A stretch of DNA of 64,000 nucleotides from an uncultured Pelagibacteraceae bacterium. GTDB lineage: Bacteria; Pseudomonadota; Alphaproteobacteria; Pelagibacterales; Pelagibacteraceae. The stretch lies in contig CABZPD010000003.1 in assembly GCA_902527415.1 (NCBI GenBank), positions 1 to 64,000 on the forward strand, given 5' to 3'. The notes beneath the pieces were generated by a model. The model was not told the DNA's origin. It made no database searches and saw only the letters and a list, made by a program, of their open reading frames with translations. Positions 8,561 through 17,384 of the stretch are shown here, piece by piece; positions within the stretch are counted from its first letter, which is position 1, and every line of letters starts with the position of its first letter. Position numbers and translations under genes: made by a program.

Positions 8561-9699
8561 AAAAAATAGCAATAATTGGTGCTGGAATTTCTGGTTTGTA
8601 TATTGCCAATTTATTCAAAGATCATAAGGATTATCAGGTTACGATTTATGAAAAAAGGAATTCAATAGAAATGGAAGAAGGTTATGGAATTCAGTTGTCG
8701 GTAAATAGCGTAAAGCTTTTAAATAAAATAGGCTTCACTTCTTTTACTGATGAAGAAAAATTTAATCCAAAAAAAATTGATTTTTATGAAATTAAAAATT
8801 CAAAAAAAATTTGTGACTTAGACATTTCAAAATTTAATTCCAAAGATTGTAAATACACAACATTGAAAAGATCAAAATTGCTTCAATTTTTAAAAAAACA
8901 AATAAATGAAGATATAATTAAATATAACCACAGTATTGAACAGATAGATTACGATAAAGATTCAATAAAATTAATATTTGACAAAAATAAGATAACTTGT
9001 GATTACTTAATTATTTCAGACGGCGTGTTTTCTAAGGGGAAGTTATTAATTTCAAATAATAAATCAAAACCAATTTACAATGATACGATTGCTATTAGAG
9101 GCACTATATCAAGAGAAAATTTTCAAAATTTAAATGAAGAAAATATTTCTTTGTTTTTAGGACCAAATTTTCATTATGTTGTTTATCCAATTAATAATGA
9201 TAAAAATTTAAATTTTATTGGCATTTTAAAACATAAATTAAATTCAAATGAGCAAGAGAACTATGATCTTTTTACCGAGAGTTCTTTTATAAAAAATATT
9301 AAATTTAAATTATCTCAAAAAGTTTCTCAAAGTACTTTGGAAAGTATTCAAAATATTAAATTATTTCCAATATTTGTTAGTAAAGACGTATATAATCCTT
9401 CAAAAAATGTATTCCTTGTAGGAGATGCATTTTATGCTTTTTCACCTTCATTTGCACAGGGAGCTTCCCAATCAATTGAGGGCGCTAATGAATTATATGA
9501 ATGCTTAATAAATAATAATAATTTTTATGATATCAGATTAAAGAGAGTAAAAATGATTAACACTAGATCTAATTTCAATCAATTTGCCTTCCATTTATCA
9601 AATCCAATTATGATCATATTTAGAAATATTTTTTTAAAGCTTTTAACTAAAAATAAAAATTTTTTAGAAAGTTATTTGGGTAAAATTTATAAAAGTTAA
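8557..9699 (+). CDS. FAD-dependent monooxygenase (UbiH / salicylate hydroxylase-like)
   Basis: A 380-residue aromatic-ring hydroxylase-type flavoprotein. The N-terminal FAD motif GAGISGLYIANLF (residues 8-20) is followed by GYGIQLSVNSVKLL near 43-56, which resembles the salicylate hydroxylase branch, and the second FAD motif VFLVGDAFYAFSPSFAQGASQSIEGA is present near 287-312 (the GD motif binds the ribityl chain). The substrate is unknown. Ubiquinone ring hydroxylation is one option, catabolic hydroxylation another. It overlaps mutY by 4 bases and its stop interlocks with that of ccrM on the other strand. Confidence 0.8.
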   Translation: MKKIAIIGAGISGLYIANLFKDHKDYQVTIYEKRNSIEMEEGYGIQLSVNSVKLLNKIGFTSFTDEEKFNPKKIDFYEIKNSKKICDLDISKFNSKDCKYTTLKRSKLLQFLKKQINEDIIKYNHSIEQIDYDKDSIKLIFDKNKITCDYLIISDGVFSKGKLLISNNKSKPIYNDTIAIRGTISRENFQNLNEENISLFLGPNFHYVVYPINNDKNLNFIGILKHKLNSNEQENYDLFTESSFIKNIKFKLSQKVSQSTLESIQNIKLFPIFVSKDVYNPSKNVFLVGDAFYAFSPSFAQGASQSIEGANELYECLINNNNFYDIRLKRVKMINTRSNFNQFAFHLSNPIMIIFRNIFLKLLTKNKNFLESYLGKIYKS

Positions 9700-9713
9700 T
9701 TTTTAGAAATTAA
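9696..9713. terminator. Possible two-way terminator hairpin at interlocked stop codons
   Basis: TTAATTT, a four-base loop TTAG, then AAATTAA form a 7-bp stem made only of A and T. It starts exactly at the shared TTAA in which the monooxygenase and ccrM stop codons overlap. The stem lacks GC pairs, so it is weak by normal rules, but it is the only inverted repeat I see at this convergent junction. Confidence 0.3.
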
Positions 9714-10766
9714 TCTTTGTCTTAGATAATCAATAGGATAAGTTCGTCCATTTATATCACAGTGCCAAAAAGTCCATCCGTTGCAACTTTCAGCTCCTAA
9801 AATAGTAGCCGCAACTTTGTGTATAGAACCCTCTGCTTGATTATGTTTTATACTACCATCAACCATAATTCTGGCTGTTATTTTTTTCTTATTATCAAAA
9901 ATATTAGTTCCAGGTTTAATTATTCCAAGCTCAACTAATGAACCAAAAGGAATTCTTAGTTTTGATCTATTATTTTTTAGCGTATCTAATAAGTCGTCCT
10001 CAATAGGTCTTGTAGCTTTTATGCGTTGCTCAGCAGCTTTAAAATAATTTTTCTCTTTTTCTATTCCAAAATAATTTCTTCCTAGTTTTTTTGCTACTGT
10101 AGCTGTTGTTCCTGATCCTAAAAAAGGGTCAAGTATGAGGTCATTTTTATTAGATGTAGCTAGTAAAATTCTATGTAATAGTGCTTCTGGTTTTTGTGTA
10201 GAGTGAATTTTTTTTCCATCCTTTTTAAGTCTTTCCGAACCATTGCATATTGGAAGATCCCAATTTGATCTCATTTGCAAATCATCATTTAAGCATTTTA
10301 AAGATTGATAATTGAATGTGTATTTTGATTTTTCACTTTTAGAAGCCCATATCAAAGTTTCATGAGCGTTAGTAAAACGCGTACCTCTAAAGTTTGGCAT
10401 TGGATTTTTTTTATTCCAAATGACATCGTTTAAAATCCAGAAACCTAAATTTTGGATTGCCGTGCCAACTCTGAAAATATTATGGTAGCTTCCTATAACC
10501 CAAATTGCTCCATCTTTTTTTAAAATTCTTTTACATTCACTAAGCCATTCATAAGTGAAATCATCATATTTTTTAAAATTTTCAAATTGATCCCACTTAT
10601 CATTTACCGCACTAACCTTTGACCTGTCTGGTCTAGTTAATTCACTTTTTAATTGTAAGTTGTAAGGAGGATCAGCAAAAATTAAATCAAAAGTTTCACG
10701 TGGAATTTTTTTTAATTCTTTGAGACTATCTCCATTAATTATTTTATTTTTGAAATCAGTTTTCAT
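9696..10766 (-). CDS. ccrM: Adenine DNA methyltransferase CcrM (GANTC)
   Basis: CcrM methylates the adenine of GANTC and times cell-cycle transcription in alphaproteobacteria. The 356 residues hold the beta-class order: catalytic DPPYNLQL (32-39) first, then the SAM-binding motif DPFLGSGTTATVA near 217-229. A C-terminal RAMA-type domain of about 85 residues (ELGIIKPGTNIF onward) distinguishes CcrM from restriction methyltransferases. No cognate restriction gene is nearby. It lies 104 bases downstream of rnhB on the same strand, and that gap contains three GANTC sites, suggesting control by its own methylation. Its stop interlocks with the convergent monooxygenase gene. Confidence 0.94.
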   Translation of the reverse strand: MKTDFKNKIINGDSLKELKKIPRETFDLIFADPPYNLQLKSELTRPDRSKVSAVNDKWDQFENFKKYDDFTYEWLSECKRILKKDGAIWVIGSYHNIFRVGTAIQNLGFWILNDVIWNKKNPMPNFRGTRFTNAHETLIWASKSEKSKYTFNYQSLKCLNDDLQMRSNWDLPICNGSERLKKDGKKIHSTQKPEALLHRILLATSNKNDLILDPFLGSGTTATVAKKLGRNYFGIEKEKNYFKAAEQRIKATRPIEDDLLDTLKNNRSKLRIPFGSLVELGIIKPGTNIFDNKKKITARIMVDGSIKHNQAEGSIHKVAATILGAESCNGWTFWHCDINGRTYPIDYLRQRLISKN

Positions 10767-10782
10767 TTGTAAAAATTAATTA

Positions 10783-10831
10783 GACTCCAAATGGATTCTA
10801 CGGTCAACCTGAGATTGAAAAATTTGGATTC
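10783..10831. promoter_or_regulatory. Cluster of three GANTC sites upstream of ccrM
   Basis: GACTC at 10783-10787, GATTC at 10794-10798 and GATTC at 10827-10831 fall in the 104-base gap before ccrM. In DNA this AT-rich one GANTC per several hundred bases is expected, so three within 49 bases is a concentration. In Caulobacter the ccrM promoter carries GANTC sites whose methylation state controls the gene; the same logic is inferred here. Confidence 0.6.
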
Positions 10832-10870
10832 GATTAGTGTTTCTAAATTAGAAGGTAACTAGATGTAGTG

Positions 10871-11431
10871 TTAATTTATTATAGAAATTGGTGAAAAAGT
10901 TTTTCTATGATGTTTGGTAATACCTAATTTTTTCAAAGCTTTTAAGTGCTGTTTTGTTCCGTATCCAAAGTTTTTATCCCAATCATAGCCTTTATTTTTT
11001 TTTGATAAGTTGGTTATAAATTTATCCCTTGATACTTTTGCAATTATAGAAGCTGCTGAAATAGAAGGGATTTTTTTATCTCCTTTAATAACTGACTTTA
11101 AATTATAATTTTCTAACTCTGGAGTTTTATTTCCATCTATCAGAACATGTGTTGGTTTTTTCTTAAGTTTTTTTATAGCTCTTTTCATAGCCAGCAAACT
11201 TGCTTGTAGTATGTTCAGCTTTTCTATTTCTTTGACAGAAGCTTTGCCTATGGACCAAATAGAATTTTTTTTTATATATGTACAAAGATACTCTCTCTCT
11301 TTTTTACTTAATGATTTTGAGTCTTTTAATAATTTTTGATTAATTGATTTTTTTAAAATTACTGCTGAAGCATAAACAGGCCCAATTAAACTTCCTCTAC
11401 CAACCTCATCAACCCCAGCAATTATCTTCAT
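10871..11431 (-). CDS. rnhB: Ribonuclease HII
   Basis: RNase HII removes RNA from RNA-DNA hybrids, including single misinserted ribonucleotides. The acidic active site is at the very start (AGVDEVGRGSLIGPVYASAV), a central VLIDGNKTPEL strand supplies the next aspartate, and SAASIIAKVSRDKF gives the conserved AKVxRD motif. Length is 186 residues from the ATG at 11431; a TTG one codon upstream is also possible. The ATG overlaps the glycosylase stop as TGATG, so the two genes are coupled. Confidence 0.95.
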   Translation of the reverse strand: MKIIAGVDEVGRGSLIGPVYASAVILKKSINQKLLKDSKSLSKKEREYLCTYIKKNSIWSIGKASVKEIEKLNILQASLLAMKRAIKKLKKKPTHVLIDGNKTPELENYNLKSVIKGDKKIPSISAASIIAKVSRDKFITNLSKKNKGYDWDKNFGYGTKQHLKALKKLGITKHHRKTFSPISIIN

Positions 11432-12150
11432 CAAATTTTTAACTTCAGATCTTTGATTTTGTCTCTAATTTTCTTTAAATCTTCCCATGAGTGTTTTTTA
11501 TTTTCTGGAAAACGGATTAAATAAGATGGATTAAAAGTTATCATTAAAGGGAATGTTTTGTTTTTTAAAATCACTTCCTTCCAATGTCCTCTTTCAGTAG
11601 TTATTTTTTCACTTATACCTGTTACAGCCTCCATTGCCGAACTACCCATCAAAACAATAATCTTTGGGTTTATAATCGATATATGCTCCTTCAAAAATAC
11701 TGAGTATCTTTTAATTTCAGTTGAGGTTGGTTTTCTGTCATCAGGTGGTCTAAAATTGATTGCATAACTAGTGTAAATATTTTGTCTCTTAATATTGATG
11801 GCTATAAGCATTTTGTTAAGAAGTTCGCCAACTTCTCCTCTAAATGGGACGCCCAATTTTTCTTCTTCAGCCCCGGGAGACTCTCCTATTAACATTAAAG
11901 AGCTATTTATATTTCCCTCACCTAAAATGATTTTGTTTGAATTTTCTTTCAATTTACAATTTTCAATTGAATTTATTTGATCTTTTAAATTTTTAATTAA
12001 TTCTTCTTTATTAATTTGCAGGGTGTCATTTTTCATTTCTAAAATATTAAATCTATTTATTGGCTTATCTGCGAATATAAATTTTGGCTCAATAGTATTA
12101 ATTAGTTCTTGGTTTAATTTGGTATTTTGATTTATCACTTTTTTAGTCAT
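11431..12150 (-). CDS. Family 4-like uracil-DNA glycosylase lacking the Fe-S cysteines
   Basis: A 239-residue member of the uracil-DNA glycosylase superfamily, which removes uracil from DNA. Family-4 landmarks are visible: LMLIGESPGAEEE (86-97), GVPFRGEVGELLNKML (100-115), INFRPPDDRKPT (131-142) and an NPSYLIRFP segment (207-215). Family 4 normally holds a 4Fe-4S cluster on four cysteines, yet this protein has a single cysteine, Cys65. Compared by eye with the Thermotoga enzyme, the other positions are Ile62, Phe133 and Tyr149, and the usual His of HPSYL is Asn207. A lysine-rich N-terminal extension of about 45 residues has no assigned role. Superfamily membership is secure; activity on uracil is inferred. 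Confidence 0.85.
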   Translation of the reverse strand: MTKKVINQNTKLNQELINTIEPKFIFADKPINRFNILEMKNDTLQINKEELIKNLKDQINSIENCKLKENSNKIILGEGNINSSLMLIGESPGAEEEKLGVPFRGEVGELLNKMLIAINIKRQNIYTSYAINFRPPDDRKPTSTEIKRYSVFLKEHISIINPKIIVLMGSSAMEAVTGISEKITTERGHWKEVILKNKTFPLMITFNPSYLIRFPENKKHSWEDLKKIRDKIKDLKLKI

Positions 12151-12161
12151 AGTATGGTTAT

Positions 12162-13847
12162 ATGTTCCTAAAATTTCTAAAATTATTACTATTAATATTC
12201 ATATCTTATCAGACACCTTTGTATTCTAAAAGTGCTACTTTTAATGATTTCAACTCAAGAGATTTATCAAATTATTTTTCTGGAATTGTTGCTTTTGAAA
12301 ATCGAGATAATTCTGAAGCTTTAAAATTTTTTAACTTAACCAAAGTATTAATTAACAAACATGACAGTTATTTAAAAAGATATGTTAACTCCTTAGTTTT
12401 AGATAACAAAGTACCTCAAGCAATTAATGTATTAAATAATAATGCAAACAAATCTAATTCAGATTTTTACGATGCGTATATAATTTTAATAATTGACAGT
12501 TTAAAAAAAAATAAATTTAAAAAGGCTGACGAATATTTAACACAAAGTTTAAAATTTCAAGATGAAGATAGAATAAACCTTGTTATATTTGAAACTCTAA
12601 AACAGTACATTTATACATTTAAAAATAAAAAAATATTAGATAACAAAAAAAATTTTGGAAACTTGTCTCTTATAGCCGAGACATTTCAAAGATGTTATAT
12701 TGAAGATAAAAGAACTTCGTCATTTTTTCTTAATTTACTAAATAATCAACAAGGTGATTATTCAAGATACATTTTCTTTTATCTTAATCATTTAATTGAT
12801 AACAATAAATTAAATGAAGCAAGATTAGTTGTTGAACAAATTGATTATATAAATTCAACACTTTTACTTTCACAAAGCAAAAGTTGGGTAGACAAAGAAA
12901 AATTCGATGATTTTGGAAAAATTTTTTCATGCAAAGATCATAATGATCTTGTAAGTGAGTTTTTATTTTTGATCTCTAATCTTTATTCTTCTCAGGATAA
13001 TTTTGAGAAATCAAATTTTTACTTAAATTTGTCAAACTATTTAAATCCCAAGTTTGAATTTAATTTGTCATTGGTTGCAGAAAATTTTTATCTCAATGAT
13101 GAATTTAATAAAGTAAAAAAAATATTAAAAAACTTTAAAAAAGAAGATGAATTTTATTATTGGTTTAGATTAAAAAAAGAAGCTCAAATAATAATTCAAC
13201 AGCAGGATTATGAAAATGGAATTAAATACATAGATTCAAAATTTAATAAAATTGAAAATCCAAATATAAAAATGATTTTTGATTTAGCCAATTTTTATAA
13301 AAATTCTAAAAATTATGAAAAGGCGATAGATCGTTATACAGAAATTATTTTAACACTGGATGACAATTCACTTATCAAATCAGATGTATTGTATCGTAGA
13401 GGTGGTAGTTATGAAAGAATGGGCAATTATGAAAAGTCAGATGAAGATTTATTGCATGCGCTTAAAATTGATCCTAGCGATGCATATATTTTAAATTACC
13501 TTGCTTACTCTTGGTTAGAGCGTGATTATAAAATTAATGAAGCAATGGATATGTTGAAAACAGCATATGATTTAAAAAGCAATGATCCATATATTATTGA
13601 TTCAATTGGATGGGCTTATTTTTTAATAGAGGACTATGTAGAAGCAGAAAAGTATTTAAAAAGAGCTGTAGAATTAATGCCAGATGACCCAATCGTGAAT
13701 GATCATTATGGAGACATTTTATGGAAATTAAATCGAAAAATTCAAGCAAGATATTTTTGGAACAACGTATTAACTTTTGATGACACCGAAGACGATATGA
13801 GAGAAAAAATCAATATTAAAGTAATTGAGGGTCTTAAAAATTCCTAA
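12162..13847 (+). CDS. Exported tetratricopeptide-repeat protein
   Basis: A 561-residue helical-repeat protein with a signal peptide (about residues 1-22, LKLLLLIFISYQTPLYS). TPR-type repeats are clearest in the last 200 residues, for example LYRRGGSYERMGNYEKSDED, LNYLAYSWLER and IDSIGWAYFLIEDYVEAEKY, with the usual Gly/Ala/Tyr spacing and 34-residue step. The N-terminal half is weaker and rich in Asn, Lys and Phe. Such proteins act as periplasmic scaffolds; a TPR gene next to ispE is common in alphaproteobacteria but its job is unknown to me. It starts 11 bases from the divergent glycosylase start and abuts ispE with no gap. Confidence 0.78.
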   Translation: MFLKFLKLLLLIFISYQTPLYSKSATFNDFNSRDLSNYFSGIVAFENRDNSEALKFFNLTKVLINKHDSYLKRYVNSLVLDNKVPQAINVLNNNANKSNSDFYDAYIILIIDSLKKNKFKKADEYLTQSLKFQDEDRINLVIFETLKQYIYTFKNKKILDNKKNFGNLSLIAETFQRCYIEDKRTSSFFLNLLNNQQGDYSRYIFFYLNHLIDNNKLNEARLVVEQIDYINSTLLLSQSKSWVDKEKFDDFGKIFSCKDHNDLVSEFLFLISNLYSSQDNFEKSNFYLNLSNYLNPKFEFNLSLVAENFYLNDEFNKVKKILKNFKKEDEFYYWFRLKKEAQIIIQQQDYENGIKYIDSKFNKIENPNIKMIFDLANFYKNSKNYEKAIDRYTEIILTLDDNSLIKSDVLYRRGGSYERMGNYEKSDEDLLHALKIDPSDAYILNYLAYSWLERDYKINEAMDMLKTAYDLKSNDPYIIDSIGWAYFLIEDYVEAEKYLKRAVELMPDDPIVNDHYGDILWKLNRKIQARYFWNNVLTFDDTEDDMREKINIKVIEGLKNS

Positions 13848-14693
13848 ATGAAAATTAATAAAATTAAATCTAATGCAAAGTTAAATTTAGCACTAAATAT
13901 CACTGGAAAAAAAAAGGTTTTACATAAAATTGAAAGTATAATTGGTTTCATAGATTTACATGATGTTATTTCGATAAATCAACATAATGGAAAAAAACAC
14001 CACATTTCTTTTTATGGAAAGTTTTCTAAAAATATTGGAAAAAAAAATACTGTTCAAAGATTATTTCAGATACTAGATAAAGAAAATTTATTAAAAAATA
14101 AAAAATTCAAAGTTAAAATTAAAAAATTAATACCTCAAGAAGCTGGGTTGGGTGGGGGATCGATGAATGCAGCTAGTGTGTTTAATTATCTGGTTAAAAA
14201 AAAAATTATTAATCCTAATCATCAAAAAACTCGAAGTATCTGTGACTGGGTTGGTTCTGATGTTATTCTGGGAACTATTTCATCGAGCTGTGTGTTGTCA
14301 TCAAGTGGTATAATAAAAAAGATTTATAATACTCCAAAATATTACTCTACTTTAGTAAAGCCTGATTTTGGATGCTCAACTAAAAAAATATACTCAGCTG
14401 TTCGAAAGTATACAAAATCAAAATATAACAAACCTAAAAAAAACATGTTTAGAGTAAAATATTTGATTGATCAACAAAATGCCCTTGAAACAATAGCACT
14501 CCAAAAATATCCAAAACTTAAAAAAATAAAGTTGTTCTTAGAAAGTATAAATAATCCATTATTTGTAAGAATGACTGGTTCAGGATCAACAATTGTTGCC
14601 TATTATAATTCATTAAAGAGTTGTAAATTGGCAAAAGCTAAATTTAAAAGAAAATATAAAAATTATTGGTGTGTTACAGCAAAAACTATATGA
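13848..14693 (+). CDS. ispE: 4-diphosphocytidyl-2-C-methyl-D-erythritol kinase
   Basis: IspE phosphorylates CDP-ME in the non-mevalonate isoprenoid pathway, which feeds quinones, undecaprenyl phosphate and the carotenoids made by the crt genes at the window start. The 281-residue protein is a GHMP kinase: KSNAKLNLALNITGKK near the start, the ATP loop PQEAGLGGGSMNAASVFN (about 100-117), and the C-terminal MTGSGSTIVAYY motif. It begins at the base after the TPR gene stop. The tRNA-Gln gene follows 33 bases downstream. Confidence 0.94.
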   Translation: MKINKIKSNAKLNLALNITGKKKVLHKIESIIGFIDLHDVISINQHNGKKHHISFYGKFSKNIGKKNTVQRLFQILDKENLLKNKKFKVKIKKLIPQEAGLGGGSMNAASVFNYLVKKKIINPNHQKTRSICDWVGSDVILGTISSSCVLSSSGIIKKIYNTPKYYSTLVKPDFGCSTKKIYSAVRKYTKSKYNKPKKNMFRVKYLIDQQNALETIALQKYPKLKKIKLFLESINNPLFVRMTGSGSTIVAYYNSLKSCKLAKAKFKRKYKNYWCVTAKTI

Positions 14694-14726
14694 ATTTTAT
14701 ATTTTTATGTTATAGGAAGCTAGTAT

Positions 14727-14800
14727 TGGGGCGTAGCCAAGCGGTAAGGCACGGGTTTTTGGTACCTGCATCCTAGGTTCGAATCCTAGCGCCCCAGCCA
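14727..14800 (+). tRNA. tRNA-Gln (anticodon TTG)
   Basis: A 74-base cloverleaf: acceptor TGGGGCG pairs with CGCCCCA, discriminator G, and encoded CCA at 14798-14800. The anticodon stem CGGGT/ACCTG encloses the loop TTTTGGT, giving anticodon TTG. The T arm CTAGG-TTCGAAT-CCTAG is canonical. The CCA-adding enzyme gene starts three bases after the tRNA ends, so both probably share a transcript cut at the tRNA 3' end. Confidence 0.96.
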
Positions 14801-14803
14801 TTT

Positions 14804-16078
14804 ATGAAAAATTTTTTAGATAAATTTTTTTCCAGATCAAAAAATCTTGATTATATCAGTCAAAATTTAAAACAAATTACTATAACAACACCAGCAAATA
14901 AAATTTTTGAAGCAATTAATAATTTTTCAGAGAAAAGTGAAATCAGATATGTGGGTGGGTGTGTAAGAAAAGTGATAAAAAAAGAAAATGTTGATGATAT
15001 TGACCTAGCAACAAATTTAACTCCCCTGGAAGTTTGTGATGCTCTTAAAAACAAACAAATAAGTTATTACGAAACAGGAATTGAACATGGAACTATAACA
15101 GCAATAATTGATGAATATAAATATGAAATTACTTCTTTAAGGAAAGACGTCTCAACTGATGGAAGGCATGCTGAAGTAGAATTCTCTTTAGATTGGAAGG
15201 AAGATGCCTCTAGAAGGGATTTTACTATCAATTCAATTTATGCAGATGGTGATGGTAATTTATTTGATCCATTTAACGGCAAAAAAGATTTGGAGGATGG
15301 TTATATTAATTTTATTGGCAATGCGGAAAAAAGAATTCAAGAGGATTATTTGCGTATTTTAAGGTATTTAAGATTTTATTTAAACTACTCAAATCATGAG
15401 CACCAGCCAGATATAATAAAAAATATAAAAAAAAATATTGATGGAATTTCAAATATATCATCTGAAAGGTTAATCGATGAGCTAAAAAAAATAACTAGTT
15501 CAAATGGATTTTTAAAACTCTTCAAAGATAAAGAAAGTTTAGAACTCATAGAAATTATTTTCCCTCAATTAAAGAATATTAAAAATTTTAAAAAACAAAA
15601 TTCTTATGCTGCAGAGAATTTTTTAAAAATTGACTTTATATTCTTAATTGCGCTTTTAGTAATTGATGGGACTGATAATGCTGATTATTTTCTTTATAAA
15701 TTTAAAATATCTAACAAAGATAAGAAAAGATTAAAAGTAATAGATCTTTTTTATAGAGAAAAAGTAACTTTAAACAACTTTACAGAGAAAAACTTGAATA
15801 AATTTTTTTATTTTAATGGGCGACAGGCTGTAATAGATATAATTAATTTTAAAATATTTATCTCAAACAAAGTAGAGAAAAAACTAATCAAACTATTAGA
15901 TACTTATAAAGAAAAAGTAATTCCAACTTTGCCAATAGGAGCCGATCTATTAATGTCTAAATTTCAAATTCCTGAGGGCAAAACTTTAGGTAATAAATTA
16001 AAAAGGATAGAAGAAACTTGGGTTCAAAACGGATTTCAAATTTCAGATAAGCAAGTGCAACAAATAGTTAAAAGTTAA
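14804..16078 (+). CDS. CCA-adding enzyme / poly(A) polymerase family nucleotidyltransferase
   Basis: Class II nucleotidyltransferase of 424 residues. The palm motif [10 protein letters not shown] leads to the metal-binding DDIDLAT (about 66-72), then [11 protein letters not shown] and the flexible [16 protein letters not shown] loop, followed by the RNA-binding helical region ([16 protein letters not shown]). The alphaproteobacterial relatives repair tRNA CCA ends; a poly(A) polymerase role cannot be excluded by sequence. The start is three bases after tRNA-Gln, so the mature mRNA would be nearly leaderless once the tRNA is released. Its stop interlocks with greA on the other strand inside a perfect palindrome. 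Confidence 0.9.
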   Translation: MKNFLDKFFSRSKNLDYISQNLKQITITTPANKIFEAINNFSEKSEIRYVGGCVRKVIKKENVDDIDLATNLTPLEVCDALKNKQISYYETGIEHGTITAIIDEYKYEITSLRKDVSTDGRHAEVEFSLDWKEDASRRDFTINSIYADGDGNLFDPFNGKKDLEDGYINFIGNAEKRIQEDYLRILRYLRFYLNYSNHEHQPDIIKNIKKNIDGISNISSERLIDELKKITSSNGFLKLFKDKESLELIEIIFPQLKNIKNFKKQNSYAAENFLKIDFIFLIALLVIDGTDNADYFLYKFKISNKDKKRLKVIDLFYREKVTLNNFTEKNLNKFFYFNGRQAVIDIINFKIFISNKVEKKLIKLLDTYKEKVIPTLPIGADLLMSKFQIPEGKTLGNKLKRIEETWVQNGFQISDKQVQQIVKS

Positions 16079-16089
16079 ATATATTTAAC
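16074..16089. terminator. Perfect 16-base palindrome over two convergent stop codons
   Basis: GTTAAATATATTTAAC reads the same on both strands. It contains the stop of the CCA enzyme gene (TAA at 16076-16078) and, on the minus strand, the stop of greA (16075-16077). A-rich bases precede it and T-rich bases follow, so a hairpin could end transcription from both sides. The stem is mostly A/T with one GC pair at the base, so strength is uncertain. Confidence 0.45.
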
Positions 16090-16551
16090 GTCTTTAATTT
16101 CAAAATTTTTTACACCGGAGGGTGTATTTATTTCAACTAAATCACTTTTATTTTTTCCAATCAAACCTTTGCCAATTGGTGATTGAAAGAAAATTAGTTT
16201 TTGTTTTAAATCTGCTTCATCTTTTCCAACAATTTTATAATTAATTTTTTCACCAGTATCTAAATCTTCTAAATAAACTGTAGATCCAAAAATTACTTTT
16301 CCTTCATTATTTATTTTTCTAACGTCAATAACATTTGCTCTTGCAATAATATCGTTAATTTCTGTAATTCTTCCCTCGTTATGAGATTGTTCTTCTTTAG
16401 CTGCATGATATTCAGCATTTTCTTTAAGATCTCCATGGGATCTCGCTTCAGCAATTGCAGCTACTATCTCAGGTCTTTTTTTTTCTTTTAAAAAAACTAA
16501 TTCTTCTTTTAGTTTATTTAATCCGTTTAATGTTATTGGTTCTTTATCCAT
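16075..16551 (-). CDS. greA: Transcription elongation factor GreA
   Basis: GreA enters the RNA polymerase secondary channel and triggers transcript cleavage when polymerase backtracks. The 158-residue product begins [18 protein letters not shown], has the N-terminal antiparallel coiled coil with the acidic tip around [16 protein letters not shown], and the C-terminal FKBP-like domain with [11 protein letters not shown] chose the ATG at 16551 because it gives the standard family length and starts 4 bases after the hemF stop; an upstream start at 16572 would overlap hemF. Confidence 0.94.
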   Translation of the reverse strand: MDKEPITLNGLNKLKEELVFLKEKKRPEIVAAIAEARSHGDLKENAEYHAAKEEQSHNEGRITEINDIIARANVIDVRKINNEGKVIFGSTVYLEDLDTGEKINYKIVGKDEADLKQKLIFFQSPIGKGLIGKNKSDLVEINTPSGVKNFEIKDVKYI

Positions 16552-16555
16552 TTTT

Positions 16556-17383
16556 TTATTTCCATTTTGCAACCGGAGGTAATGACATCAAAATTCCTTC
16601 AACATTACCACCAGTTTGTAGCCCAAATTTTGTTCCTCTATCGTAGAGCAAATTAAATTCTGCGTATCGACCTCTTTTAATATACTGAAACTCTTTATCT
16701 TTTAAAGTCCATTTTCTTTTTAATTTTTTTTTAATTATTTCATTAAATAGCATTTGAAATGTAACACCAAGATCTCTGACAAATTTAAAGTCATTTTCAA
16801 AATTATCATTTTTATAGTCAAAAAATATTCCACCTATACCTCTGGCTTCTTTTCTGTGAGGTAGATAAAAATATTCATCACACCACTTTTTATATTTTTT
16901 ATAATAATTTTTATTATGTCTATCGCACATTGCCTTTAATATTTTATGAAAGTTTTTCTTCTCTTTTTCATCTTTTATTGCCGGGGTTACATCCATACCT
17001 CCACCAAACCAATTCTTTGTTGTGCAAATAAATCTGGTATTAAAATGCATTGCAGGAATATGGGGATTTTGCATGTGCATAACTATTGATATTCCTGATG
17101 CCCAAAATCTAGGATCTTTACTTGCGCCCGGTATATTCTTTTGAAATTGCTTGGGAAATTTTCCATAAACTTTTGAAAAATTTACTCCTACTTTTTCAAA
17201 AATTTTTCCATTTTTAAGAATTCTATATTCACCACCACCTTCATCTTTTTTACTGCTTCTATTCCAAGAAGTTGATTTAAAATTTACTTTGTTTTTTTCA
17301 ATTTTTAAAATGTCGTCACATATTGCATTTTGTAATAGCTTAAACCAATTACTCGCTAAGTCTTTTTTAATTGAAATATCCAT
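16556..17383 (-). CDS. hemF: Oxygen-dependent coproporphyrinogen III oxidase
   Basis: HemF carries out the oxygen-dependent decarboxylation of coproporphyrinogen III in heme synthesis, supplying among others the bc1 complex encoded nearby. Family signatures are [11 protein letters not shown] (near 124-134), [15 protein letters not shown] and [19 protein letters not shown], the last being the most diagnostic. The 275-residue length is slightly short of the usual 290-300. It starts 1 base after the trmL stop and greA follows after 4 bases. Confidence 0.95.
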   Translation of the reverse strand: MDISIKKDLASNWFKLLQNAICDDILKIEKNKVNFKSTSWNRSSKKDEGGGEYRILKNGKIFEKVGVNFSKVYGKFPKQFQKNIPGASKDPRFWASGISIVMHMQNPHIPAMHFNTRFICTTKNWFGGGMDVTPAIKDEKEKKNFHKILKAMCDRHNKNYYKKYKKWCDEYFYLPHRKEARGIGGIFFDYKNDNFENDFKFVRDLGVTFQMLFNEIIKKKLKRKWTLKDKEFQYIKRGRYAEFNLLYDRGTKFGLQTGGNVEGILMSLPPVAKWK

Positions 17384-17384
17384 T

